Below are positions 34,204 to 41,959 of a DNA stretch of 43,076 nt, piece by piece. The DNA is from Treponema sp. GTDB taxonomy: Bacteria > Spirochaetota > Spirochaetia > Treponematales > Treponemataceae. The notes under the pieces were generated by a model, which saw only the letters and a program-made list of their open reading frames with translations, was not told the origin of the DNA and made no database searches. The stretch's first letter is position 1; every line of letters begins with the position of its first letter. The translations under genes and the position numbers were made by a program. Location of the stretch: NCBI GenBank assembly GCA_017962965.1, contig JAGCUI010000008.1, positions 1 to 43,076 on the forward strand, written 5' to 3'.

Positions 34204-34209
34204 TATAAT
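34204..34209 (+). promoter_or_regulatory. -10 box 7 bp before the AlkD-like ATG
   Basis: TATAAT (34204-34209) precedes the ATG at 34217 by 7 bp of A/T. No ribosome-binding site is visible between and the -35 is weak. Confidence 0.45.
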
Positions 34210-34216
34210 TATTTTT

Positions 34217-34906
34217 ATGACAATAAAAGAACTTCAGAGCCTTTTGTTTGAGTATGAAGATAAAAAATATGCCGACTTTGGAGCAAAGCTCATTCCAACC
34301 TTGCCGCGGGAAAAATTTATTGGAATCCGTTCCCCAGAATATAAAAATATTTTAAAACGAATTAAAGACGATCCGGTAATCCCTGAATTTCTTAAAACTT
34401 TGCCGCATAAATATCACGAGGAAAACTGCCTTCATGTTCAGCTTATAAATAGAATCAAGGATTTTGATGAATGTGTTTGTGAGCTTGAAAAGTTTATGCC
34501 TTATATTGATAACTGGGCCGTGAATGACGGTGTAAATCCTTTGTGTTTTAAAAAGCATAGGGCAGAGCTGATTGGTAAAGTGCAGGGTTGGATTTCGTCT
34601 GAGGCAACTTACACCCGACGTTGCGGTATGAAAATCCTGATGGCAAATTATCTTGATGAAGATTTTAAAGCAGAATACCTGGACCTTCCTGCAGATTTAC
34701 GTTCGAATGAATATTATGTGAATATGATGACAGCCTGGCTTTTTGCAGAAGCACTTACAAAGCAGTGGGACAGCGCGGTTAAATTTATAGAAACCCACCG
34801 TCTTGATTTCTGGACTCATAACAAAACAATTCAAAAAGCATGCGAAAGCTTTAGGGTGCCGGAAGAAAGAAAAGAATATCTAAAATCACTTAGAGTAAAA
34901 AATTAA
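34217..34906 (+). CDS. AlkD-like DNA alkylation repair protein
   Basis: The 229-residue product matches the HEAT-repeat-like AlkD DNA glycosylase family, which removes alkylated bases such as 3-methyladenine. Typical blocks are FIGIRSPEYKNILKR, HYENCLH-type loop (KYHEENCLHVQLINRI) with FMPYIDNWAVNDGV, RRCGMKILMANYL and WLFAEALTK. The ATG at 34217 follows TATAAT by 7 bp; upstream residues in the frame (from 34196) look non-coding. Confidence 0.85.
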   Translation: MTIKELQSLLFEYEDKKYADFGAKLIPTLPREKFIGIRSPEYKNILKRIKDDPVIPEFLKTLPHKYHEENCLHVQLINRIKDFDECVCELEKFMPYIDNWAVNDGVNPLCFKKHRAELIGKVQGWISSEATYTRRCGMKILMANYLDEDFKAEYLDLPADLRSNEYYVNMMTAWLFAEALTKQWDSAVKFIETHRLDFWTHNKTIQKACESFRVPEERKEYLKSLRVKN

Positions 34907-34916
34907 AAAAAACTTG

Positions 34917-34973
34917 CTTTAAATTGTGTAATATGTTACATTTTTAACAGGTAATATATTACACAATTTAAAG
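34917..34973. promoter_or_regulatory. MarR-type operator region upstream of the flavodoxin-marR operon
   Basis: CTTTAAATTGTGTAATAT (34917-34934) and its exact complement at 34956-34973 form an 18-bp inverted repeat with a 21-nt spacer. Inside lie two smaller palindromes, TGTAATATGTTACA (34927-34940) and GTAATATATTAC (34951-34962), with centres 23 bp apart. The second gene downstream encodes a MarR regulator, so autoregulation is likely. The right arm reaches into the ribosome-binding site. Confidence 0.7.
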
Positions 34974-34983
34974 GAAGGGCAAT

Positions 34984-35508
34984 ATGAAAATAGCAGTTAT
35001 TTATACTTCACAGACAGGTTTTACAAAAAGATACGCAGAATGGATTACAGAAAAAGCAAAGGCAGATATTTTTGACTTAAAGGAAGCACAGAAAAAGGCA
35101 GAAGATTATTTTAGTTCTTATGATGCAGTTATCTATGCCGGCTGGTGTATGGCAGGTAAGGTTGTAAAATCAAACTGGTTTTTTCAAAAGGCTTTGAGTT
35201 TAAAAGGAAAAAAACTTGCAATAGTTGCAGTTGGTGCAAGTCCGAATGAAAACCCTGAAGTAGATATTGCAATGAAAAAGCTTTTAACAGATGAACAAAG
35301 AGAATATATAAAAAGCTTTTACTGCCAGGGTGGGATTAATTACGACAAAATGAATTTGCCTTCTAAGCTTGGAATGAAAATGTTTGCAAATGCCTTAAAA
35401 AAATCAAAGGAAGCAAAGCAGAGAGAAATGGGCGAGTTGATAGATCATTCATACGATGTGTCTGATATAAAATTCATAGACCCGATTATTAAATTTCTTG
35501 GAGCCTGA
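34984..35508 (+). CDS. Flavodoxin-domain protein
   Basis: The 174-residue product has a flavodoxin-like FMN-binding fold: phosphate loop YTSQTGFTKRYAEWI (about residues 7-21), then YAGWCMAGKV and IVAVGASPNE. It resembles menaquinone-dependent protoporphyrinogen oxidase-type or stress flavodoxins; the partner is unknown. AAGGAAGG precedes the ATG. It heads a cluster with marR 8 bp on and a methyltransferase. Confidence 0.87.
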   Translation: MKIAVIYTSQTGFTKRYAEWITEKAKADIFDLKEAQKKAEDYFSSYDAVIYAGWCMAGKVVKSNWFFQKALSLKGKKLAIVAVGASPNENPEVDIAMKKLLTDEQREYIKSFYCQGGINYDKMNLPSKLGMKMFANALKKSKEAKQREMGELIDHSYDVSDIKFIDPIIKFLGA

Positions 35509-35516
35509 GTGTAAAC

Positions 35517-35981
35517 ATGAAAATTGAAGAAGTTGTAAAAAGTGAAAAAATTGATTTTTCGGGAATTCCTCCGGAGTATTTTTTACTTGGACTTATGAGT
35601 GCATTCGAAAACCGCTTTCAGACCATGGCCGACAATGTGATGAAGGAAATCAGCTGGAAGCAGTTTTTTGCAATCATCTGTATAAACATGTGTAAGGAGC
35701 CTCCAACAATAAACGAACTTTCAGAAATTCTTGGAAGCTCCCATCAGAATGTAAAACAGATTCTTTTAAAGCTTGAAAAAAAAGACTTTATAAAATTCCA
35801 GGAAGATAAAGCCGACAAACGAAAGCAGCGAATCGTCCTCACCCAAAAATGCATGAAGTTCTGCCAGGACGGCAATCAGAACAGCGTTCAAATCATGCAG
35901 AAAATGTTTCATGGAATTAAGCCGGCCCAAATCCAGACAACAATCAAAACAATTATTAAGATGGATGAGAATTTGAAGTGA
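35517..35981 (+). CDS. MarR-family transcriptional regulator
   Basis: The 154-residue product has the MarR winged HTH: PPTINELSEILGSSHQNVKQ, LLKLEKKDFIKFQEDKADKR (wing), then a dimerising C-terminal helix. It starts 8 bp after the flavodoxin gene and is followed by the methyltransferase gene after 72 bp. It probably represses through the palindromes at 34917-34973. Confidence 0.88.
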   Translation: MKIEEVVKSEKIDFSGIPPEYFLLGLMSAFENRFQTMADNVMKEISWKQFFAIICINMCKEPPTINELSEILGSSHQNVKQILLKLEKKDFIKFQEDKADKRKQRIVLTQKCMKFCQDGNQNSVQIMQKMFHGIKPAQIQTTIKTIIKMDENLK

Positions 35982-36053
35982 GAATTGATTCGTCAGCGAG
36001 CTTCGGACAATCATAAGCAAACATATTTTTTAAGAAAGAAGGAAGATACCGGC

Positions 36054-36845
36054 ATGGAAATCAAAGATAAAAGAATTGATGAAGGAAAAGCCTTTGACTG
36101 GGGAAAGACCTCCAAAGAATATGCAAAGTTCCGCGATATTTATCCTGAAGAGTTTTACAAGAAAGTCGTTGACCGCGGACTTTGTGTAAACGGACAGAAG
36201 GTTCTGGATATTGGAACCGGTACCGGCGTTGTTCCCCGTAACATGTATAAATATGGCGCACAATGGACCGGTACAGATATTTCTCCTGAACAGATTGAAC
36301 AGGCAAAATTGCTCGCGACTGAAGGCAACATGAAAATTGATTTTATTGCCAGCGCAACAGAGCAGCTTGATTTTCCAAAGGAAAGCTTTGATGTAATTAC
36401 AGCCTGCCAGTGCTTCTGGTATTTTGATCACGAAAAGGTAATGCCCGTTCTTGCTGATTTCCTTAAGCCAAACGGAAAGCTTGTAATCCTATATATGGCA
36501 TGGCTTCCGGATGAAGACAAAATTGCAGGTGCCAGTGAAAAAATGATTTTAAAGTACAGCCCTAAATGGTCTGGCTGCGGAGAAGTCCGTCACGAAATCT
36601 GGGTACCTGATGTTGCCTATAAATATTTTGATAAAATTGACCACGAAGAATACGATCTGATGGTTCCGTTTACAAAAGAAAGCTGGCATGGCCGTGTAAG
36701 GGCAAGCCGTGGAATCGGTGCATCGCTTAATCCGGAAGAACTCGCCCGCTGGGATGCAGAACACCGTGCCCTCCTCGACGAAATTGCACCGGAAAAGTTT
36801 GATATTCTGCACTACGGCGCAATCACAGTTTTACAGAAAAAATAA
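36054..36845 (+). CDS. Class I SAM-dependent methyltransferase
   Basis: The 263-residue product has a Rossmann-like SAM-binding motif VLDIGTGTGVVPRNM (motif I), WTGTDISPEQI, and the post-I SATEQLDFPKESFDVITACQ. The substrate is unknown. The ATG at 36054 was chosen for AAGGAAG about 10 bp upstream. It is probably cotranscribed with flavodoxin and marR. Confidence 0.88.
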   Translation: MEIKDKRIDEGKAFDWGKTSKEYAKFRDIYPEEFYKKVVDRGLCVNGQKVLDIGTGTGVVPRNMYKYGAQWTGTDISPEQIEQAKLLATEGNMKIDFIASATEQLDFPKESFDVITACQCFWYFDHEKVMPVLADFLKPNGKLVILYMAWLPDEDKIAGASEKMILKYSPKWSGCGEVRHEIWVPDVAYKYFDKIDHEEYDLMVPFTKESWHGRVRASRGIGASLNPEELARWDAEHRALLDEIAPEKFDILHYGAITVLQKK

Positions 36846-36858
36846 TCAGTTTATTTTT
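36838..36858. terminator. AT-rich hairpin between convergent methyltransferase genes
   Basis: AAAAATAA-N5-TTATTTTT overlaps both stop codons and ends in Ts in each direction. Without G-C pairs the stem is weak. Confidence 0.3.
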
Positions 36859-37636
36859 CAAGCTCAAAGAGTCGGTAAATCTTATGATAGAGCCGGCCTG
36901 TAAAAAGCAGCTTGAAGATAAATCTGTCTGTGCCTTTCAGCTGAGCGATGAGCTCTGGCGGAGTCAGAGAATGTTCTACAACACTGTGAATCTTAAGATC
37001 AGCAAAGACTGCATCAATATCATCAATTCCATAAAGCTTTGTAACTCCGACATCGTTCACAGGATTTTTATATTTTGAGGCACGTACGCCAAACTCTGTA
37101 TAAACATCCATAAGAATATGAAGGCTGGAATATTTTTCCTCAAGGGCGCCGAAAAAGTTATGCAGCTGTTCATGACTCAGATACATGCTGATTCCTTCAA
37201 ACACAATTATTGCAGATTTTGCGTCTGGAAGATTTTTTACCTGCAAAACATCAGAAGCATCGAGAGTCTGCATTTTGTAGTTTTCATTTTCTGGATAATA
37301 TTTTTTTCGGGCTTCAATAACATCAGGAAAATCACAATCTACCCATTTTTTATAGGCCTGTTTAACTCTCTTGCATCTGCTGTCGAGGCCGCAGCCAATG
37401 TGAAGGACAAGGGCATCGCTGTCTTTCTGAAGCATGGAGTCTGTCCAGTCATCAAAAATGCGGGCTCTCATCGACATGTTATAGGCAAGCCATTTTGTTT
37501 TTGATTTGCCGGAAAGTTCAAAGCCTTCTTGAGTCCAGATTTTTTCTGCCATCGGATCATCTAAAATAATTTTTTCTTTGCTGACTTTTGACTTTCCATA
37601 CAATGGAATAAAGAGGGTTTTATTTACTTCATTCAT
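36851..37636 (-). CDS. Leucine-carboxyl-methyltransferase-type (LCM/PpmO-like) SAM methyltransferase
   Basis: The 261-residue product resembles LCM-family O-methyltransferases: KTLFIPLYGKSKVSKEKIIL, the SAM-binding loop LHIGCGLDSRCKRV, WVDCDFPDVIEARKKYYP and FEGISMYLS. The substrate is unknown. The ATG at 37636 follows TATACT by 6 bp and has no ribosome-binding site; upstream residues in the open frame are not family-like. Confidence 0.82.
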   Translation of the reverse strand: MNEVNKTLFIPLYGKSKVSKEKIILDDPMAEKIWTQEGFELSGKSKTKWLAYNMSMRARIFDDWTDSMLQKDSDALVLHIGCGLDSRCKRVKQAYKKWVDCDFPDVIEARKKYYPENENYKMQTLDASDVLQVKNLPDAKSAIIVFEGISMYLSHEQLHNFFGALEEKYSSLHILMDVYTEFGVRASKYKNPVNDVGVTKLYGIDDIDAVFADLKIHSVVEHSLTPPELIAQLKGTDRFIFKLLFTGRLYHKIYRLFELEK

Positions 37637-37642
37637 ATTAAT

Positions 37643-37651
37643 AGTATAGCA
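37643..37651 (-). promoter_or_regulatory. Extended -10 promoter 6 bp before the LCM-type methyltransferase ATG
   Basis: TGCTATACT on the minus strand ends 6 bp before the ATG at 37636. No -35 or ribosome-binding site is seen. Confidence 0.55.
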
Positions 37652-37658
37652 CAAGTTT

Positions 37659-37687
37659 TTGTTGAATCGTATAATTAGTTTTATACA
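37659..37687 (+). promoter_or_regulatory. Candidate promoter of the GNAT gene, -10 box 7 bp from the ATG
   Basis: TTGTTG (37659-37664), 17-bp spacer and TATACA (37682-37687) end 7 bp before the ATG at 37695. AAGGGG also lies there but is only one base from the ATG. A TTG at 37701 would give normal spacing. Confidence 0.4.
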
Positions 37688-37694
37688 AAGGGGT

Positions 37695-38300
37695 ATGCAA
37701 TTGTACAAGGCTTGTCTTGAATCTTTTAATTTTGAAAATCTTCCTCTTATTGTTGATGTTGTTGAACCTCTTTGGTTTCCCCCTGTTGGTAATAAAGAGT
37801 TTAAGCGCTTTAATGTTGAATATATAGTAAGAAATAATATCTGCGAAAATGATTATCGCTTTCAGCTTGTAGATGAGAATGCACAAAACGAAATTCTTGC
37901 TGCTGCTTTTTTTGCACGAAAGGGTGATTCTAGCATTGTTGAAGAATGGTTCGCGCGTGAATCTCAGCGATTCCCTGAAGAGTGGAGGGCTGCCTCTGGA
38001 ATGAGTAAAACTTATCTGACCTTGATGGATGAACGCACACTTGCTCTCATGAATGATGACGATATTAAGCTTTCATTTTTTGCGAGCAGAAAGCCTGGTG
38101 CCGGTTCGGTCATTCTTGATAAGGCTCTAGAAAAGCTTCGTCCTGAGGGCTGGAAAAATCTTTACCTTTGGACAGACTGCGACTGCAACTGGCAGTGGTA
38201 TATTAAACATGGTTTTACGCTTGTTCAGGAAGATGTGTATGAGCCGTTCAGCGATGAACACGAAGATTATAAAACTTATATTTTTAAGCGTAAGCTGTAA
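37695..38300 (+). CDS. GNAT-family N-acetyltransferase
   Basis: The 201-residue product has a GNAT-like C-terminal half. GAGSVILDKALEKLRPEGWK fits the acetyl-CoA-binding helix after a strand, followed by LYLWTDCDCNWQWYIKHGFT, the usual 'YExxGF' end. The N-terminal half is family-specific and unrecognised. The substrate is unknown. The start is uncertain (ATG 37695 with a leaderless-type promoter, or TTG 37701 with AAGGGG 7 bp upstream). It begins the plus-strand run of accessory enzymes. Confidence 0.8.
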   Translation: MQLYKACLESFNFENLPLIVDVVEPLWFPPVGNKEFKRFNVEYIVRNNICENDYRFQLVDENAQNEILAAAFFARKGDSSIVEEWFARESQRFPEEWRAASGMSKTYLTLMDERTLALMNDDDIKLSFFASRKPGAGSVILDKALEKLRPEGWKNLYLWTDCDCNWQWYIKHGFTLVQEDVYEPFSDEHEDYKTYIFKRKL

Positions 38301-38331
38301 TGGAACTTTTATTTAATAAAGGAGAAAAATG

Positions 38332-38823
38332 ATGAGTAAGAAACCAGAACTTTGGGATGCATATGATTCAAATTATCAGAAGATAGAAGGGCTCACTTTG
38401 ATTCGTGATGATGAAGCTAATTTCCCGGAAGGCGCATATCACCTTGTATGCGAAATACTTGTTCGCCATGTTGATGGAACCTATCTTTTGATGAAGCGTG
38501 ATCCGACAAAGCCTCTTTATCCGAATATGTGGGAAGCAACTGCCGGGGGTTCGGCATTGCAGGGAGAAACTGCTGAAGTTGGTGCGCTCCGTGAGCTTCG
38601 CGAAGAAACCGGTATTATTGCAGACAAGCTTGAGTTCCTTGATAAAAGCATTGGTGGACATTGCTGGCACGTAAGATTTTTGTGTGTGACAGACTGTAAT
38701 AAAAATTCAATTAAACTTCAGGAAGGTGAAACTTGCGATTTTAAGTGGGTAACTGCGGCCGAAGTTCTTGCCATGACAGAGAGAGAACTGGTCGGCTGGC
38801 AGATGAAAAAACACATAAAATAG
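38332..38823 (+). CDS. NUDIX hydrolase
   Basis: The 163-residue product has the Nudix box GGSALQGETAEVGALRELRE followed by ETGI, matching GX5EX7REUXEEXGU, with the fold's strands around it. NUDIX enzymes cleave nucleoside diphosphate-linked compounds. An IDI-like N-terminal part (LWDAYDSNYQKIEG) fits the isopentenyl-isomerase-like subgroup common in Firmicutes and spirochaetes. The ATG at 38332 is 7 bp from GGAG; an ATG at 38329 is too close. Confidence 0.9.
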   Translation: MSKKPELWDAYDSNYQKIEGLTLIRDDEANFPEGAYHLVCEILVRHVDGTYLLMKRDPTKPLYPNMWEATAGGSALQGETAEVGALRELREETGIIADKLEFLDKSIGGHCWHVRFLCVTDCNKNSIKLQEGETCDFKWVTAAEVLAMTERELVGWQMKKHIK

Positions 38824-38877
38824 ATTTGTGTAAAAAACTTCTATAATTAAATTCGATATATAAATGACGGAGGACTT

Positions 38878-38890
38878 GAGATAGAATCTC
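38878..38890 (+). other. Small hairpin upstream of the CD3324-ParB-like fusion gene
   Basis: GAGAT-AGA-ATCTC sits between a TATAAT (38842-38847) and the AGGTG ribosome-binding site. A second AGGAG (38869-38873 region) precedes a six-codon frame MTEDLR. Either may be coincidental. Confidence 0.25.
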
Positions 38891-38907
38891 TTTTGTAAGG
38901 TGACAGA

Positions 38908-39666
38908 ATGAAGTACAGAAACGCACAGGACATTTTTCCCCAAGCTCTCTTGAAACAGATTCAGCGATATGTTTCTGGAGAGACAATTTATATTCCGGCC
39001 GGAAACGGAAAAAGATCCTGGGGCGAAACTTCGGGTTATCAGCAGTTTATCCGTGAGAGGAACGCAGCAATAAAAGCGGACTTTGAAGCGGGCAAAACAA
39101 TTGATGATCTTATGGAAAAATACTGTCTTTCTTATGATTCGATTAAAAGAATCGTTTACAGCAAGAAGGAGGTTTCTATGTTAAAGTACAGTGCAACTTT
39201 GGAATCGGCAAAAGCGTATGCAGAAGCAGAAAAGCTTGATGCCTGGATTCATTTATACTTGAACGAGGAAGGACGCAATATTCCTTTTTCTGATGGCTTG
39301 AAAAGATTCGACAGATATTATTTCAGCCCGGCTCTTGTGCCTCTTAAGTTTTTTAAAAGATGCTCTGGTCCGGAACCAGAAATGAAGTATCGTGTTGATG
39401 CGCTCTGGTGGGAGCATAAGCTTGGTGAATTGAAAAAGACAATCGAAGCAACTCCGGATTTTGTGAGCAAATGCGCTCCGATGTTTGTTGAATACACAGG
39501 CGGCGAGTTTGTTCTGAATGATGGTAATCATCGCCTTCAGGCTTACAAAGATCTTGGTATTGAAAAAGCCTGGGTACTTTTCTGGATTACAGAGGAAGAG
39601 GAATATCAGGACTTTATGAAAAAGTACGGCGATTGGGTAAAAGACTGCGTTGTAATCAGAAAGTAA
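38908..39666 (+). CDS. CD3324-type HTH protein fused to a ParB-like domain
   Basis: Residues 1-90 match the small CD3324 (Mor-like HTH) family: MKYRNAQDIFPQALLKQIQR, YIPAGNGKRSWGETSGY and IDDLMEKYCLSYDSIKRIVY, which normally stands alone at about 85-90 residues. Residues 91-252 are a separate region ending in a ParB/sulfiredoxin-like motif FVLNDGNHRLQAYKDLG. At the junction lies a strong AAGGAGG (39166-39172) 5 bp before an in-frame ATG (39178, residue 91). Thus a full fusion and a shorter C-terminal protein could both be made. Function is unknown; the HTH suggests DNA binding. Confidence 0.82.
   Translation: MKYRNAQDIFPQALLKQIQRYVSGETIYIPAGNGKRSWGETSGYQQFIRERNAAIKADFEAGKTIDDLMEKYCLSYDSIKRIVYSKKEVSMLKYSATLESAKAYAEAEKLDAWIHLYLNEEGRNIPFSDGLKRFDRYYFSPALVPLKFFKRCSGPEPEMKYRVDALWWEHKLGELKKTIEATPDFVSKCAPMFVEYTGGEFVLNDGNHRLQAYKDLGIEKAWVLFWITEEEEYQDFMKKYGDWVKDCVVIRK
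39166..39180 (+). promoter_or_regulatory. Internal ribosome-binding site and start inside the CD3324-ParB-like gene
   Basis: AAGGAGG is followed after 5 bp by an in-frame ATG (39178) exactly at the domain boundary, starting MLKYSATLESAKAYAEAEKL. It is the strongest ribosome-binding site of the neighbourhood. The downstream domain may be translated separately. Confidence 0.65.
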
Positions 39667-39672
39667 ATGTGC

Positions 39673-39697
39673 GGTGGTTGAGCCTGTCGAAACCACC
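39673..39697. repeat. Palindromic repeat of the 'GGTTGAGCCTGTCGAAACC' type
   Basis: GGTGGTT (39673-39679) and AACCACC (39691-39697) flank GAGCCTGTCGA. This short palindrome is known as a scattered intergenic repeat in many unrelated bacteria. Here it lies between the fusion gene and the P-loop kinase. Confidence 0.75.
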
Positions 39698-39716
39698 ATT
39701 TGATGGAGATTCAATT

Positions 39717-40220
39717 ATGAAAATTATATGTGTAACCGGCGCCTGCGGTGTCGGAAAATCTACGATGCGCGACTTTGTTGGCGAGCGCCTTGACGAAAAA
39801 CTTTTTGCCTGCATCGATACTGATGAATGCGGAATCAACTGGCATGACTATGCGAACACAGATCATCCGGAAGGATACGCGAACGCTTATCTTGCCGAGG
39901 CTGTTCGTCGTGCTGTCGGCCGCACACTCGTGCTTTTCGGCTGTACAAATCCGATGGATTATATCACCAAAAATATAATTCCAGACGAGGTTGAAGCAAC
40001 TTACTTTGTAACCCTGGTTGCAGATGATGAAGTGATTCGTGAGCGCCTGCTTGCCCGCCCGGAAGAACGCGGATTTAATGAAGGCAACATACCGCCTCAC
40101 ATTGAATACAACCGCTGGTTCCGCCGTAACCGTGGCAAGTTTCCGCTGCAGCTGGATACCGGCATACTGAGCCAGGAAGAAACTGCAGACAGGATTGCAG
40201 CTTTTGCAAAGCATCTGTAA
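39717..40220 (+). CDS. P-loop kinase-like NTPase
   Basis: The 167-residue product has Walker A GACGVGKST (about residues 8-16) and the nucleoside/shikimate-kinase-like layout, with DTDECG and late RLLARPEERG as lid region. The substrate is unknown. GGAG lies 8 bp before the ATG. The gene is richer in G+C than most neighbours and is preceded by a palindromic repeat, which may hint at recent acquisition. Confidence 0.82.
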   Translation: MKIICVTGACGVGKSTMRDFVGERLDEKLFACIDTDECGINWHDYANTDHPEGYANAYLAEAVRRAVGRTLVLFGCTNPMDYITKNIIPDEVEATYFVTLVADDEVIRERLLARPEERGFNEGNIPPHIEYNRWFRRNRGKFPLQLDTGILSQEETADRIAAFAKHL

Positions 40221-40232
40221 ACTGATTGTATA

Positions 40233-40751
40233 ATGGAACTGATAAAAACAATTTTTGACTGTGTAAAAATTTACAAACTTAATTCCCGTTCGGATAATCG
40301 TGGTTCGATGACTTATGTTTATGAAGATGGCATTGAAGGCTTTGAAGCAAAGGAGACTCGTCTTTATACGATGTCCAGAAAAGGCGCCTTCTTTGGAATT
40401 CATTATCGTGATGAATCAGATCCGATGACAAAGTTTGTTTCGGTGGTAAAGGGGCGTGGACTGGATTATGTTATCGATTTGCGTAGGGATTCGGCCTCTT
40501 ATCTAAAGTGGGAAGAGATAGAATTATCAGAAAAAAATGCGCTTGCAGTTTTGGTTCCGGCTGGAATCGGTCATGGATTTCTGGCCATGGAAGATAACAC
40601 AATGCAGTTTTTTGCAATCGACAAGACCGGCAAGGATGGCCATTCAAAGCAACTGAATTATACAGAAAAAAAGATTGGTTTAAAGCTTCCGATTCCGGTT
40701 ACTGATATTTCAGATTATGATTTGAACGCACCGTTTTTAGAAAAAGAATAG
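40233..40751 (+). CDS. RmlC-like cupin (dTDP-sugar epimerase/isomerase type)
   Basis: The 172-residue product resembles dTDP-4-dehydrorhamnose 3,5-epimerases: FFGIHYRDESDPMTKFVSVV (H57 at the place of the catalytic His), VIDLRRDSASYLKW and VLVPAGIGHGFLAMED. The C-terminal catalytic Asp region is not clear, so a 3,4-ketoisomerase or non-enzymatic cupin is possible. No ribosome-binding site is seen; it starts 12 bp after the kinase stop and may be translated by coupling. No other rhamnose genes are present. Confidence 0.75.
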   Translation: MELIKTIFDCVKIYKLNSRSDNRGSMTYVYEDGIEGFEAKETRLYTMSRKGAFFGIHYRDESDPMTKFVSVVKGRGLDYVIDLRRDSASYLKWEEIELSEKNALAVLVPAGIGHGFLAMEDNTMQFFAIDKTGKDGHSKQLNYTEKKIGLKLPIPVTDISDYDLNAPFLEKE

Positions 40752-40755
40752 AAAG

Positions 40756-41958
40756 ATGATTACAATTTCAAATCAGACCGCAAGAAATTTTCTCGTAAAT
40801 TATCAAAACCTGAATGGTAATGGAAATCTGAAAGGAAGCGCCGGTGTAACTGAATATATGAACAGGGTTCGCTGTATTCAGTATGACCCGCTCAATGTTG
40901 TAGGACGGAATGCGGATCTTGTGCTGCAATCACGTGTAAAAAACTTTACGTCTGAAGTTTTATTTGATTTGCTTTATAAAGAGCGTTCACTTTATGATGC
41001 CGCAGATAAAATGATTGGAATTATTCCGACTGCTGATTATCCTGCAATGGCCCGCATCAGGCAGAAAACTGTTGAGCAGTTACATGGTATTCTCACCTGG
41101 AGAAAATCTCTTGCAGCACTTGATTTGCTTGATGAAATTACAGACTTTATCCGTGAGAATGGCCCTCTTCCTGCAACAAAAATCAACATAGGCGAAAATG
41201 TTGATTCGGGTAAATGGGGACATAAAAAGCTTTCGAGTGCGGCACTTGATTATCTTTATCATTCAGGTGTGCTTGGAATCAGTTCAAAAAACAAAACACA
41301 TAAGGTTTATGATTTAAGTGAAAGACTTTTTCCGGGGGAGATACTGAACGCACCTGACCCATTCAAGAACGAACATGATTTTGCAAAATGGTATCTCAAG
41401 CGTAGGATCGGGGCTGTAGGTCTGGTTTGGAATAAAAATGGCGGAACCTGGCTTGGATTTTATGTTTCAGATTCAAAATTCCGTTCGCAGTTGATTCGTG
41501 AACTTGTGGATGAAGGCGAGCTTATTGAATATCAGATTGAAGGTTCAAAAGAAATTTTTTATATCAGAAAAGAAGATGCCGGCCTTATTGGTAAACCAGT
41601 CAGAAATAATGTTGCGCAGTTTATTGCTCCGCTTGATAATTTAATCTGGGATCGTGGTATGATTCAGGAGCTTTTTGATTTTGAATACACCTGGGAAGTG
41701 TACACGCCTGCTGCAAAAAGGAAGTTCGGTTATTATGTTCTTCCTGTCCTTTATAAAAATCAGTTTGTGGCGCGCTTTGAACCTGAGCCTTGTCGTGGCA
41801 CTGCTCCACTTCAAATAAAAACCTGGTGGTGGGAACCGGATGTCAAAATCACCGATGAGATGATTGCCGCTATTGAAGACGCTTTTGTTAGATTCAGTAA
41901 TTTTCTTGGTGTTGAAATGATGGAAGAAAAATACTGGAAAGATAAGCTTGGAGTATAA
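40756..41958 (+). CDS. YcaQ-type winged-helix DNA glycosylase
   Basis: The 400-residue product belongs to the HTH_42/YcaQ family, whose members unhook DNA interstrand crosslinks and include antibiotic self-resistance glycosylases. Typical sequence: VRCIQYDPLNVVGRNADLVL near the start, then WGHKKLSSAALDYLYHSGVL, and PLDNLIWDRGMIQELFDFEY in the C-terminal part; QYDP is a family hallmark. It starts 4 bp after the cupin stop with a weak AGAAAG site. Confidence 0.88.
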   Translation: MITISNQTARNFLVNYQNLNGNGNLKGSAGVTEYMNRVRCIQYDPLNVVGRNADLVLQSRVKNFTSEVLFDLLYKERSLYDAADKMIGIIPTADYPAMARIRQKTVEQLHGILTWRKSLAALDLLDEITDFIRENGPLPATKINIGENVDSGKWGHKKLSSAALDYLYHSGVLGISSKNKTHKVYDLSERLFPGEILNAPDPFKNEHDFAKWYLKRRIGAVGLVWNKNGGTWLGFYVSDSKFRSQLIRELVDEGELIEYQIEGSKEIFYIRKEDAGLIGKPVRNNVAQFIAPLDNLIWDRGMIQELFDFEYTWEVYTPAAKRKFGYYVLPVLYKNQFVARFEPEPCRGTAPLQIKTWWWEPDVKITDEMIAAIEDAFVRFSNFLGVEMMEEKYWKDKLGV

Positions 41959-41959
41959 A

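Noticed and set aside
40204..40240. Promoter TATAAT before the RmlC-like gene
   Set aside because: The TATAAT overlaps its ATG (TATAATG), so it cannot act as its -10; translation coupling to the kinase gene is more likely.
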